From assembly GCA_964350695.1 (NCBI GenBank), contig CAYGKM010000003.1, forward strand, positions 88,275-152,274: DNA of 64,000 nt, written 5' to 3'. Shown here piece by piece: positions 47,901 to 54,936 of the stretch. A program made the translations under genes and the position numbers. Below the pieces are notes generated by a model. It saw only the letters and a list, made by a program, of their open reading frames with translations, made no database searches and was not told the DNA's origin. Within the stretch, counting starts at the first letter, position 1. Each line of letters opens with the position of its first letter. Source of the DNA: TMED27 sp964350695 (GTDB lineage: Bacteria; Pseudomonadota; Alphaproteobacteria; Micavibrionales; Micavibrionaceae).

Positions 47901-48362
47901 GCTTACATCCTCGGAGAAAAAAGCCCCCAAAGAAATATTCACCGTGCGCGCGGTCGTCGGCGCGTCAGAAACGTTCTGATATGTAACATTCTCGATCAGA
48001 CGCTCAATCGCGGCTTGCGATGCATTCACATTCAAAGAAATCGTAAGGTCTGCGCCATTTGCGCCGTTGGATGAAAGCGTGCCGATGATCGTGCCTTCAT
48101 ACCGAATATTCGTGCCGTCAAAGCCGATCTGCCCTGCGCCTAAACCTTCATCAATAATCGTTAGTTGGTCTTCCGCCCCGCCTGTTGTCGAAATGGTCAG
48201 GTCTTCGCCCGTAAAATCCGTCGTTGTCCCGCTAATGGTAACATCACCGTCAATCACTTCAGGCGTAGCATTCACGCTGTCTTCCGCCAAAACAGTCGAA
48301 GAAATCAACGCACCCAAAGAGGCATCAAGCATCAGACGCTTTTCAAGCGCGACGATTTTCAT
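38949..48362 (-). CDS. Giant cadherin/CSPG-repeat surface protein with C-type lectin domain and LEPR-XLL-like N-terminus
   Basis: This protein of about 3137 residues has no RTX repeats. The N-terminus MKIVALEKRLMLDASLGA resembles the LEPR-XLL motif of giant secreted repeat proteins; no clear Sec signal is seen. Approximate order: LamG-like domain 280-475, jelly-roll-like domain 580-747, cadherin repeats 750-955, C-type lectin domain 970-1105 with WTGSEPN and WQDD, a further cadherin repeat, CSPG/cadherin-3 repeats 1210-1765, beta-sandwich A 1780-1927, more CSPG repeats to 2477, beta-sandwich B 2497-2650, two CSPG repeats, a cadherin repeat, then an acidic, Gly-rich, helical tail. The CSPG repeats share TTFTQDDINNNRVTFIHD. 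A GTG at 48428 could extend the start by 22 codons. The M50/HlyD/TolC operon just upstream is the likely exporter. Probably an adhesin. Confidence 0.88.
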   Translation of the reverse strand: MKIVALEKRLMLDASLGALISSTVLAEDSVNATPEVIDGDVTISGTTTDFTGEDLTISTTGGAEDQLTIIDEGLGAGQIGFDGTNIRYEGTIIGTLSSNGANGADLTISLNVNASQAAIERLIENVTYQNVSDAPTTARTVNISLGAFFSEDVSITIVPQNDDLVLAANNGVTVTEGASTLITTADLNVTDVDDANTDLVFTVTSTVNNGRLELTTNTGVAITSFTMDDVVNNRVQYVHNDTDTTSDSFNFTVTDGDTTLAAETFDITITSVNDPLAFNVNSGTTVFQGFSTLIGAEGTQFGTELLRYSAVGNYGTWDGTVDNKSLQYAMVFTTPAATPNGVPGETLFESGGSGVGIGLYLNSNFELDFYSGSAQSTPRLSSDALNAGTQYAVVVEIDQTTNEIRMHYQQTGDMSWYTYGRTAEKTLGGYTTTDHSGSNGTGVGVLNSSPGGYNGSQSGQRDFQGSIDSDLVITEFPSVSNQNTMLVYTDTDTSPNNIIYTITTDVSNGTLFRNGVALGLGDTFNQADLDLGAITYTNAGGLTESFDYSVTDGGTILTGTFVITIDTSNVAPEILTTTTILDEDFEGGASGWNNNTTTTDTVLSRFWGQFNRNIDTPTDQDLFRTFATSGTQDYIIVEFDFYELDSWDNEYFYAFVNDTQVLSNHRYNQGTFDQEGGGVTGDVTYNAQSTTQQIGYIAGNAANYDQIVHYTLIIDTSDPTFKLGFGSSLNGTNINDESFGIDNLKITEVKKAGTDAQEFYLSEFAANGDTVGTVLAVDENAGQPITYSITGGTGSAFFSIDPSTGAITVTDNSTFDYETITSYTLDVRATDTILNDTQTITINMLDVLENTRPNVNGATFSISEDAANNDDVGTVTSTDPEGDTVTYSIVGGSGQGIFKIDAITGLVEVLDATQLDYDTTSSYTLTIRGTDDNDLSLFHNRNITINLIDVDEAPSLNIQTVIETANPGVFYSSATGNFYMVDTTNRNFNSSLSFAESQTLNGATGHMLTITSAAEMVFVRDNVSPTHVWLALSDAAEEGKWIWVSGPEAGMQLSQGNTDAAGYYNNWTGSEPNSGTGSNYGLMNANSNWQDDGNGSTRNVVVEWEGKDVINNSYYRVNHTNADASDVSNGDSIGFVQGLDPEGDALDFSIQGGNADGIFEIDIATGEIRILDTTNLDATVQDTYVLTIRATENAGVKFDEINITIKFNDDFSISANNPISVSEAGTTALTTADLNISDLDGVAADTRFHVSTLPSNGQLEHSSNPGFQISNFTLDDLQNGRISFVHDGTETTTDSFVFEVTDGGRVLSAQTFDITIIPVNDAPVIATNTGAPITEGASTTITSAMLNGTDIDDVNTGLTYTVSGILNGHIEVNGVIQTTFTQDDINNNRVVFVHDGGEGTTRFNFSLADGGEDGAAAATGTFNFTVTAVNDTPIITTNTGASVVEGSFVTVTTAMLNVTDPDDSGTGLVYTLSNINNGQVVLSTAPGTPIISFTQADLVANRVRFVHDGGENNARFDVSVADGGENGAVADTATFNLTRIPVNDSPTIGVNAGSSVNQNSIVLLKRAVLRAADPDDSGVGLTFTITGTANGQLEYLSNPNVAITSFTQDDIDNSRVVFRHSGATAGTYFDFSIADGGEDGATAATGRFNLTVDNVNDAPIISTNTGPTVAEGSATVLTTAMLDSFDPDDFGTGLTWTVSNLVNGVIQVSGVTQTTFTQADLDAGIVTFVHDGSETITARFDVSLADGGENGAAPDTDTFIMTVTPVNDAPTLVVNDGTPNVIDFNDYPVGTFDAGQDTPGATAVASGDGSTLTITGNAWKKIDIPYTLTANTVLSFEFFSEDVGEIYGIGFDDDNNHANDLLGYQLAGTQTWGIVDQSYNNYSVGDGWVRYDIPIGADYTGVMDKLVFVLDKDSGPAAQIQFRNVNFYEADQVVSVNEGGTFNITAAHITSVDPDDSGTGLTYTATNITNGVVQVSGVTTTTFTQDDINNNRVTFVHDGGNSLNAGFDISLADGGENGALADTGSFTLIVNPINDAPTLDTNTGGTMNEGASLNITSAMLSGSDSDDGAGNLTYTASAITNGVIQVSGVTRTTFTQYDVDQGRVRFVHNDSQTTSAGFNFSLADGGENGAAADTGTFSIAVTPVNDAPVISVNTGATFNEGATLTVTSAMLNSTDPDDATTARTYTASSLSNGIIQVSGVTQNTFTQDDINNNRVTFIHDDSQTTAASFAFSLADGGEDSAAPATGTFNMTITPINDAPTITANTGGTMNEGATLNITSAMLNSADVDDAATDRTYTASSITNGVVQVSGVTQTTFTQDDINNNRVTFIHDDSQTTAASFAFSLADGGENSAAAATGTFNIAVTAVNDQAVLAANIGANITESGTVTITNALLNTTDVDDSGAGLVYTITSKENGWIELTTKVGYPVTSFTQADINANRVVFRHDGSSAGTAEFGFSVADGGENGTSPITGTFAVNVNTAVNEAPVIAITDGAPTTVDFGSATISPYDPSGAGDGQGSTATSYEVSTDGSVLTIYGNAWKKIPMPITLTADTVLTFDFRSTKEGEIHGIGFETDDVIGNGSYSYELFGTDANGLFDQSYNTYNLGDGWTRFEIPIGADFTGAVTDLFFMADDDAGADAISQFRNVSIYETNPTVTVLEGGSVAITNNNLNMFDTDDNAAGVTYTASAITNGHIEVSGVTATTFTQADVDNGLVFFIHDDSQTTTASFNLSLADGLENGAAADTATFNITVTPENDAPTIDTNLGATVAEGGSIVMSNTRLASSDVDNADAGLTYTITALPGGVFENTNTASVLGVSDTFTQGDIDNGFIRYTHDGGESSSERVTVTLSDGSATLTAVDFTWNITRVNDTPTNLGLTDMMIDEDADIGAWIGDLYTIDADLPGDTFTYSIMSDPDNKFTIVGNQLFVNAELDFETSTFHSVTIRTNDNNGGTFDRLMTITVLDINETPFIAPSTGRGPGGNFNGIVIEDDFRRGRATGALLEAAFSEGGLEGAFYGEGGIGQILRERTTVEIREMTNDNEIGESADPVKELVEGASKEPTLEEIEAEGDYTNLRQMLEALQNFAEDDGGAEGEGGGAEDGGEATIKDEKFHNLYDQFEDVLTYHEQKKEKLRQALLSE
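41290..41790. repeat. Near-identical tandem CSPG repeats inside the giant gene
   Basis: Two consecutive repeat units (about 41330-41470 and 41680-41800) share long DNA stretches, for example GCGGTTATTATTAATATCGT (41389 on, 41719 on), with scattered synonymous changes. They encode almost the same residues around TTFTQDDINNNRVTF, so the repeat array expanded fairly recently. Confidence 0.6.
45000..45460 (-). other. C-type lectin domain coding segment within the giant protein
   Basis: The translated segment contains the C-type lectin landmarks FAESQTLNGATGHMLTI, WLALSDAAEEGKWIWVSG, NWTGSEPN and SNWQDD followed by VVVEWEG. The EPN triplet is the Ca-binding loop sequence that in animal lectins favours mannose-type sugars. 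Specificity here is only inferred. Confidence 0.75.
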
Positions 48363-48515
48363 CTTATTTTTGATTAATCCGTTCAAGGCGTCCCCATGAC
48401 TATGCTTTAAAATAATATTTAACCCCACTTATAAGTATACGGAGCAAACCCTTACAAAATCTTAAGAAAATCACTCGTTTTTTTAAGCGTTTTCAAAGAT
48501 TTACGTAATTGAAAT

Positions 48516-50645
48516 TTAGTTAAACCCGCTCTCTCTGACAAAGAGACCGGCTATACGCTTAAACGCAGACAAAACGCGGCTGCTGCGCGCGGCGTGAATA
48601 TGCACTTCACCCGTTTGAACAGCGTTGTAATCATTAGAATTATTACTATTATTCAAAAGCTTAAGCCGAACCGCATAAACCGGCTCCAAAGGCACAATCT
48701 CATTATTATTCGGGCTAGAGGCTATGTCCCCGCCATAAACCGACGCCAATTCAGGCCGCGAAAGTGTTTTCACATTTACAGGGTCGATCATTTCCACAAC
48801 CAAATCTTCATGAGAGACAAGCGAGTAATCAGGCCGAAAACTCGCCGCATTTCCTGCCTTTATGCGCGTCAGTTCGTTTTCCCCGATATACGCGCTTACG
48901 ATGTTTTCATCGTCGCGCACAACCCTGAACAGCAAATCCGCACTCGAAACATAGCGTTTTTCCTGAATTTCCGGCGAAAGATCACGGATAACCCCGTCAA
49001 ACGGCGCTTTGACATTCAAACGCTCTTTGCGCTTTTTCATCGTCTGAAGCTCGCTGCGTGCGGCGCTCACCTTGTTCTCAAGCTCTGCCCCGCGCTCCTT
49101 GTAACTCTCAATATCCGTACGGGCACGGCGCTGCTCTAGCTCCAGATTTTTTAACCCCTCAAGCGCGCTCTTATACTCCTTCTCAAGCGTATCTGACTCC
49201 AGCGTGACAAGGATTTCCCCCTCTTTCACTCTTTGTTCGTCTTTGACGTTCAAATACACAACATAAGAAGCCGAGGGCGCATAAATGCTGCGCTGTTCCT
49301 GCGCATGCAAAACCCCCGAAACGCTGAGCGTGCCGTTCACTGGCAAAAGCAAGAAAAGCAAAATCATAGCCGCCGCACCGATGGTAAATCGCCCGTGACG
49401 CTGCGCCCAAATATCCGCGCGCCGCTCCCACCAGATTTTCAGCTCCCCGAAAAGCGGCAGGCCGATAAACCACAGCAGCTCCAGCACAAATAAAATCAGG
49501 CCGAGCGGTTTGAAAAACACCGTATAAACCAAAATCGCAATCCCCAAAAACAGGAAGAAACGATAAATAATAATCGACGCACCAAAGGCGGTCATAAACC
49601 TGCGTAAATCTGGCGTGAAGTGCTCCGGCAGCGCATCTTTCAACCCGAATAAAATACTGCGCAATTTATGCCGCGCCATGGCAATCGCCCGCGCGTGCAA
49701 ATTCTCGATATTCAGCGCATCACTCAAGACAAAATATCCGTCAAAACGCATCATCGGATTAAGGTTCACAAAAAGCGATCCGATCAAAGAAATTGCCACC
49801 ACAGCAAAACAAATGCTGCGCCCCGTGCCTGGCGGCAAGATATGCCAGAGCATAAGGAATATAGCCGCTAGCGCCAGCTCCGCCGCAACCCCGGCCAAGG
49901 CAATTTCAATGCGTTTGCTCTTTGATGGCAGTTGCCAACTCGCGGTGGTTTCGGTATAAAATACGGGATACATCACGATAAAAGCCGCCCCCATATGCGG
50001 TACATTCACACCGTTTTTTGTTGCAACATAAGCATGCGCAAATTCATGGATAATCTTGATACCCGTAAAGACAACCGCAGACAAAATCGCGCCTTTAAGA
50101 GAGAATAAATCCAAAAACGTATGCACAAATTCATCAAAGCGCTGCATCGTCAGGACAATCCCAACCGCAAGCAAAACTGCCATCGCAACCAAAAAGCCCT
50201 TGCTCAAAAGCGGGCGCACAAACGGCAGCGTTTTCTTCAAAAACGGTGCAGGCTTAAACAGCGGCACAGTAAAAAACAAATACCCATGCACGAGCCGCTC
50301 CCATAAAGGTTTGTTTTTCGTGTTCAGTTCCGGGTTCTGCGCAGAAAGCGCCAACAGACCGTTTTGCTGCAAAAACATAATCAGCGCCTTGATATCGTCT
50401 TTATCAATGGAAAGCGTGGTTTGCGCATTCACCGCCTCAATCAAGGCGTCCGCTGTTTCGCATTTATGAAACCGCGCCAGCAGCTCGAACTCCGCCCAGC
50501 TCACATGAAAATATTTATTAGATGCAGGGTGATAAAGACTCCAGCGTGGCTGACCTTCTAAATCATCCGTACTTTTGAAAAGCCGCATAAGGGGATTGAG
50601 CGGCGGCAAAGCGAAATCAGCATCCGGATCTTGTGCAAAATCCAT
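48516..50645 (-). CDS. PqqD-like / M50 zinc protease / HlyD-type fusion membrane protein
   Basis: The 709-residue protein combines three modules. Residues 30-100 (PRWSLYHPASNKYFHVSW onward) look like a PqqD-type winged-helix peptide-binding domain. Residues 120-440 are a multi-pass M50 (site-2) protease with zinc motif HEFAH (His200, Glu201, His204) and third ligand Asp302 in NLNPMMRFDGYF, all intact. After the last helix, residues 445-700 form a HlyD-like periplasmic part with barrel-sandwich segments (NVKDEQRVKEGEILVTLES and NVKAPFDGVIRDLS) flanking a coiled coil. Such proteins are labelled putative peptide zinc metalloproteases. It starts 4 nt after the preceding adaptor gene and ends 150 bp before the giant protein, which is the likely substrate. 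No ATPase accompanies it. Confidence 0.88.
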   Translation of the reverse strand: MDFAQDPDADFALPPLNPLMRLFKSTDDLEGQPRWSLYHPASNKYFHVSWAEFELLARFHKCETADALIEAVNAQTTLSIDKDDIKALIMFLQQNGLLALSAQNPELNTKNKPLWERLVHGYLFFTVPLFKPAPFLKKTLPFVRPLLSKGFLVAMAVLLAVGIVLTMQRFDEFVHTFLDLFSLKGAILSAVVFTGIKIIHEFAHAYVATKNGVNVPHMGAAFIVMYPVFYTETTASWQLPSKSKRIEIALAGVAAELALAAIFLMLWHILPPGTGRSICFAVVAISLIGSLFVNLNPMMRFDGYFVLSDALNIENLHARAIAMARHKLRSILFGLKDALPEHFTPDLRRFMTAFGASIIIYRFFLFLGIAILVYTVFFKPLGLILFVLELLWFIGLPLFGELKIWWERRADIWAQRHGRFTIGAAAMILLFLLLPVNGTLSVSGVLHAQEQRSIYAPSASYVVYLNVKDEQRVKEGEILVTLESDTLEKEYKSALEGLKNLELEQRRARTDIESYKERGAELENKVSAARSELQTMKKRKERLNVKAPFDGVIRDLSPEIQEKRYVSSADLLFRVVRDDENIVSAYIGENELTRIKAGNAASFRPDYSLVSHEDLVVEMIDPVNVKTLSRPELASVYGGDIASSPNNNEIVPLEPVYAVRLKLLNNSNNSNDYNAVQTGEVHIHAARSSRVLSAFKRIAGLFVRESGFN

Positions 50646-50649
50646 CGGC

Positions 50650-51966
50650 TTAAATCCCCGTTATTTTTCGCAATGCAATCAGCGGCCTGCGCAAAATCGA
50701 ATACCCCAAAATCGTCCATGATCCTCTGATTTTCGCCGTGCCCTTCCATCCGATCCGAAGATCCTTATTCTCGGTGATATCCGCGCGAATTTTATAGGAC
50801 AACAATCCGTCAGGATCAGGGCTGGCCTGATACCCCATAGAGGTAATCTGCGCGTCATAGCCGCTTAAAGGCATCACATTCAGGAAGAATTCCGCATGCG
50901 CATCCTTATCAATCGGGATCATATTATCAATCGGCGCTTTAATCAGAAGTTCTGCCTTCGCAGGGTCGGCAATCACCATCACTTTATTTCCCGTCCGCGC
51001 GGGTTGCCCTTCAAATTCATTCGCATCCGAGAAAATCGCAATGCCCGCAACAGGCGACTTCACATCACTTTTGCGTAGCAGTTTTTGTGCATGATCATTT
51101 TCAATTTTTCGCGCAGCAATTTCTGACACCAGCGCGTTCAGCTCAACTTTTTTTTCCGGCGCGCTCAGCGATTCCCTGCGAAGCCGCGAAAGATTGGATT
51201 GCGCGCTACGCAGCGCCTCGCCCGCAGATTCAATTTTCCCCTCAAGATCGGTTTTATCCATCGTGAACAAAAGCTGCTCGGCCAAAACCTCATCACCCGG
51301 CTTCACGGAAACCTCATCTAAAACCCCGTCATAAGGCACCGTAATAACAGTTGGACTTTGTGCAACAATTTCCGCCGGAGCGGTCAACGTCATTCGCACA
51401 GGAAACAAGCAAAGCGCAACAAAAACAGCCGTAATTATTTTCTGCCGCTTCTTAAAGCTTTTCCATGGCGAGAGCAGCGCGCTTCTTTCGCGCAGCTTCA
51501 AAAGCGCATAAATCTGCGCATACAGCCCCGCCATCTCCGAAAGCAAAGAAAGCTCGGGCTTGGAAAACGCTTTGTCGCGCTCCAGCCACAGCCCGCCCAG
51601 TAAGCCTTCCTTCGGCGTTTGAAACGCAATCAAAGCGCCGTGCGCACCTGCGTATTCCGCCCACTCTGCGCGCTCGCTCCCTTCTATGGTCTTGGCTGAA
51701 AACACTGCCAAACCGTCTGTGCGCTTATCAAGATTGCGCTTAATAAAGCCTTTAAGCCACTGCCCGTAAGACCCTTCAGGGTCGAGCGTCGCATTCCCCG
51801 ACACGCGCGATAAACTCACGCCCAAATCGCTCTTGCTCCAAAAAACCGCCTGCTTATAGGGCACAAGCTTGTTCGTGCCGTTCACGGCGGTAAATTCAAA
51901 GGTTTTTAAATCCGGCGCTTGGCTGGCCTGTTTCTGCAACTCCAGCAATATAAACAGCGCGTCCAT
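50650..51966 (-). CDS. HlyD-like adaptor with N-terminal GAF-like cytosolic domain
   Basis: The 438-residue protein has a cytosolic N-terminal domain (about residues 20-165) with a GAF-like pattern (YKQAVFWSKSDLGVSLSRVS, then GLLGGLWLERDKAFSKPELS and a helix with LLSEMAGLYAQIYALL). One transmembrane helix follows (176-192), then a barrel-sandwich/coiled-coil adaptor domain (VTVPYDGVLDEVSVKPGDEV, KSPVAGIAIFSDANE). I set the start at the ATG at 51966, 4 nt after the stop of the preceding gene; an upstream frame overlaps that gene. The GAF-like part could sense a small molecule or simply mediate assembly. It belongs to the tolC-hlyD-hlyD-M50 operon. Confidence 0.85.
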   Translation of the reverse strand: MDALFILLELQKQASQAPDLKTFEFTAVNGTNKLVPYKQAVFWSKSDLGVSLSRVSGNATLDPEGSYGQWLKGFIKRNLDKRTDGLAVFSAKTIEGSERAEWAEYAGAHGALIAFQTPKEGLLGGLWLERDKAFSKPELSLLSEMAGLYAQIYALLKLRERSALLSPWKSFKKRQKIITAVFVALCLFPVRMTLTAPAEIVAQSPTVITVPYDGVLDEVSVKPGDEVLAEQLLFTMDKTDLEGKIESAGEALRSAQSNLSRLRRESLSAPEKKVELNALVSEIAARKIENDHAQKLLRKSDVKSPVAGIAIFSDANEFEGQPARTGNKVMVIADPAKAELLIKAPIDNMIPIDKDAHAEFFLNVMPLSGYDAQITSMGYQASPDPDGLLSYKIRADITENKDLRIGWKGTAKIRGSWTILGYSILRRPLIALRKITGI

Positions 51967-51970
51967 ATTT

Positions 51971-53296
51971 TTAAGGCCTGTAATCTTCGGGTTTTTGCTC
52001 AAGGAACCCGTAAATACCCGCGCGGCGAATCGCCTCGACATCAATCGTTGTTTGCCCGCTCATCCCCGGCAATAAAGGGTCTTCATATGGGTCAAGCTGC
52101 GCCGTCACCTGAATAGATTGGCTCACAGGATCAACCTCCCCATAAATAAACTTCACCCTTGCGGGGTATGTTTTTTCCGTCTCGTTCAACGTAATTTCAA
52201 GCGGCGCGCCCACATTCACCCAGCGAAGCCAGCGCGAAGGCAGCAAGAATTCGGCCTTAAGATAATCCAGCGAGGCGACCTCAAGCAGCACCCGGTCCGT
52301 GCGCGTAAATTCACCCGCATTCGCAAGACGCTTCACCACGCGCCCGTCATATTCCGCGCGAATGTAACAATCTTCCATGCGGCTCTCATAAAGTTGCGTG
52401 CGGGCTTCGGCTTGCTTGCTTTCACTCTCCAGCTCAAGCTTTTCAATGTCGGATATAATGTCGAGCTTAAACAACTTATAACTGGCCGCAGATTTCTTCT
52501 GCGTCACTTCTTGTTGCGATTTCGCGATATCCACTTCGGCGCGCAAATCCTTACAAACATATTCCACAAGGACATCACCCTTTTTAAACACTTCACCATT
52601 ATCAAAATTAATCGTCTTAATCTTGCTGTCCTGCGAACTGGAAATCACGGTGTTTTCACGCGGGATCAAAACCGCCTCAACCTCAATCGTATTATCTTCA
52701 ACGGAATATCGCCCGTCATCTTCGGATTGAAAACCGTCCTCATCACCCGCCGCAGGGACAATGTTATTCAACGCCGCCGCAGGAACAACCTCGGATGCAG
52801 GCGCATCATTGCGGGCAATGCGCATAAACGCCTCTTCCATCTTTAAGTTTGCGGCCCAAACGCCGACCCGCTGCCCGAAACCGGTCTGGAACGCCGTAAA
52901 GAGGAACAAACAAAACACAACCCCGACCGCCGCGCGTAAATGCGACGGTCTGAATTCGTAAGACCATTTCGGCATAGACAGCTTTGGCAGAGAGATCTTT
53001 GGCACAGAGACCTTCGGCAAACTGATCTTTGGTAAAGCAGGAAGTTTCGGCATGCTGATTTTCGGAATCGCAAGACGCGGGAAAGAAACCTGCGGAAATG
53101 AGAGTTTCGGAATTTCAACCTGAGGAACACTGAACGACGGAAGCGAGAACTTAGGAAGTTTCGGCATTTTAGGCAGAGAAACCTTCGGCAATTCGATTTT
53201 AGGCACAGAGAGCTTAGGCAGAGTAAACTTCGGAAGCTTCGGCCATTTCGGTTTCCTAATCGTAATTTTTGTCGGGATGCGGAATTTCATGCTCAT
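51971..53296 (-). CDS. HlyD-like adaptor with N-terminal proline-lysine pentapeptide repeats
   Basis: The 441-residue protein opens with about 95 residues (17-110) of a pentapeptide repeat of the form S-x-P-K-hydrophobic (for example ISLPKVSVPKISLPKLSMPK), strongly basic and predicted to lie in the cytosol before the single transmembrane helix (120-140). The periplasmic part has an acidic linker, a barrel-sandwich hybrid (SSQDSKIKTINFDNGEVFKK), a coiled coil and a beta domain ending LPGMSGQTTIDVEAI, as in periplasmic adaptors. It overlaps the tolC-like gene by 4 nt (ATGA) and is followed 4 nt later by the second adaptor. I know no close analogue of the repeat region. Confidence 0.87.
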   Translation of the reverse strand: MSMKFRIPTKITIRKPKWPKLPKFTLPKLSVPKIELPKVSLPKMPKLPKFSLPSFSVPQVEIPKLSFPQVSFPRLAIPKISMPKLPALPKISLPKVSVPKISLPKLSMPKWSYEFRPSHLRAAVGVVFCLFLFTAFQTGFGQRVGVWAANLKMEEAFMRIARNDAPASEVVPAAALNNIVPAAGDEDGFQSEDDGRYSVEDNTIEVEAVLIPRENTVISSSQDSKIKTINFDNGEVFKKGDVLVEYVCKDLRAEVDIAKSQQEVTQKKSAASYKLFKLDIISDIEKLELESESKQAEARTQLYESRMEDCYIRAEYDGRVVKRLANAGEFTRTDRVLLEVASLDYLKAEFLLPSRWLRWVNVGAPLEITLNETEKTYPARVKFIYGEVDPVSQSIQVTAQLDPYEDPLLPGMSGQTTIDVEAIRRAGIYGFLEQKPEDYRP

Positions 53297-54762
53297 GCGC
53301 CGCCCCCCTCATGCTTGATGAGAGATGCAAATGACAACCCGCGCCCCGCATCCATCCCCAATGTATTGACCAATGCCGCATACGCATCCTGCTCGGCCGC
53401 CAAAGCCTGATAACTCTCAAGCTTTTTCTCCTGCGCCTGCATACGGCTCAAAAGCACATCACCTTTAGCAATCTGCCCTGAATGCTGGCGTTTCTGCGCA
53501 GCGAAGGCGGCAAATTGCGCCGCTTCCTGTTCTTCTTCCGCGACCTGCGCCTGATCACTGGAATAGGCCAGTCCATGACGGGCAATATGCACCTGCGCCA
53601 GAATCGCCGCCGCCAATGTCACGCGGCGGGCTTCGCTCAAATTCTCGTTTTTACGGGCAATCAAATACCGATCTGGGAATGTCAGCAAATTTGTAATATT
53701 TTGTACCAGACTGGCGGAATAATTCTGCCATCTGTCATTGGTCAAAAACTGGTTGCTGTCGCGGCTAAAGCCGAAAAAGACCTCCGCGCCCGGAATTGTA
53801 CGCAAAATCTCCTGCTTGGTTTCGCGAATGCTGATATTGCGTTCAATGAAGGCCTCACGCATTTCAGGGCGGTTTTCAAGCGCCGCCATCTCCAGAACGT
53901 CCATATCGCTTTTCAACAAATCCGCATAGATTTTGGAACGCTTGGGCATATCCGAAACCAGTGTTAACTTCGTATCCTGCGGTAAATTCAAAAGGCTCTT
54001 CAGCTCAATCACCGCAAGCTGCGATTCGTTTTGCAAGGCTTCCAGCACATTCAGGCTTTCCAGATACGGCGCTTTGCGTTGATACGCCTCGCTTTTGGAA
54101 ATTAATTTTTGCGAATACGCTTTGTCTATATTCGCGATATGGTCTCTGGCTTGCGCCGCAAGGTTTTGCGTCTCTGCGCCCGTTTTGGATTCCGCGCGGG
54201 CCCGCCAATACGCCGCATAAACATCACGGTGAATATTTTGCAAAACCTTCGCATAACGCTCTTCCGCTATATCCGCGCGATTAGACGCCGACCTCGCCTG
54301 CATCAAGGCCGTGGCGGCATCAATCAAATTCCAGTTCAGCGTAATATCGCGCGTGCTTCTGTACCGGTCACTCGAAACAGAGGGCTCCAAAGATTGCTGC
54401 CCCGTAGCCAAAGACAAGCTCCTCGAGGCCGCAAAATTATCACGCCCCGTACGGCTCAATGTATATTCCATGGAGGGAAGAGCGCGAATATTCTCCAAAG
54501 TCACGCTGTCTTGCGCACTTAGAAACTCAAGCGCCGAAACGCGGGCATCCATGTTTTGCTCGACCGCAATCTCAAGCGCCTCATCAATGCTTAACGCAAT
54601 TTCTTTCGAAATATTTGCAGGGTTTTGGAGGATGCGTTGGTCTTCCTGAAGAATTTCTTGATGCTGCGCGGTGTCCAATTCTACAGATGTCGCCGTGCAT
54701 CCCGCTGCAAATAAAGCAGACAGAATCATGGTGAACCCCAATAAAATTGGTTTAAAGCGCAT
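53293..54762 (-). CDS. TolC-like outer membrane efflux lipoprotein
   Basis: The 489-residue protein has a lipoprotein signal peptide (lipobox FAAGC, Cys22) and the helical repeats of outer membrane factors (for example SIDEALEIAVEQNMDARVSALEF and the mirrored second half). It is the first gene of the minus-strand operon with two HlyD-like adaptors and the M50 fusion, and should provide the outer-membrane duct. It differs clearly from the other TolC at 15889-17298, which is not a lipoprotein and belongs to the ABC-driven system. Confidence 0.88.
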   Translation of the reverse strand: MRFKPILLGFTMILSALFAAGCTATSVELDTAQHQEILQEDQRILQNPANISKEIALSIDEALEIAVEQNMDARVSALEFLSAQDSVTLENIRALPSMEYTLSRTGRDNFAASRSLSLATGQQSLEPSVSSDRYRSTRDITLNWNLIDAATALMQARSASNRADIAEERYAKVLQNIHRDVYAAYWRARAESKTGAETQNLAAQARDHIANIDKAYSQKLISKSEAYQRKAPYLESLNVLEALQNESQLAVIELKSLLNLPQDTKLTLVSDMPKRSKIYADLLKSDMDVLEMAALENRPEMREAFIERNISIRETKQEILRTIPGAEVFFGFSRDSNQFLTNDRWQNYSASLVQNITNLLTFPDRYLIARKNENLSEARRVTLAAAILAQVHIARHGLAYSSDQAQVAEEEQEAAQFAAFAAQKRQHSGQIAKGDVLLSRMQAQEKKLESYQALAAEQDAYAALVNTLGMDAGRGLSFASLIKHEGGGA

Positions 54763-54936
54763 AGATAAACATCAAAATAGTTTTTGCAAAAACGAATCGG
54801 AAGACTTTCCGTCTATAAGTCTATCCAAAAAAGCCCTGTTTTAAAAGGGGAATGGGCCTTTTTACTGAATTACGTCAAAAACGCTATCTCATTGAAATAT
54901 TTCAAAACATCAAAAACCTGTGATACAACCCATCCC

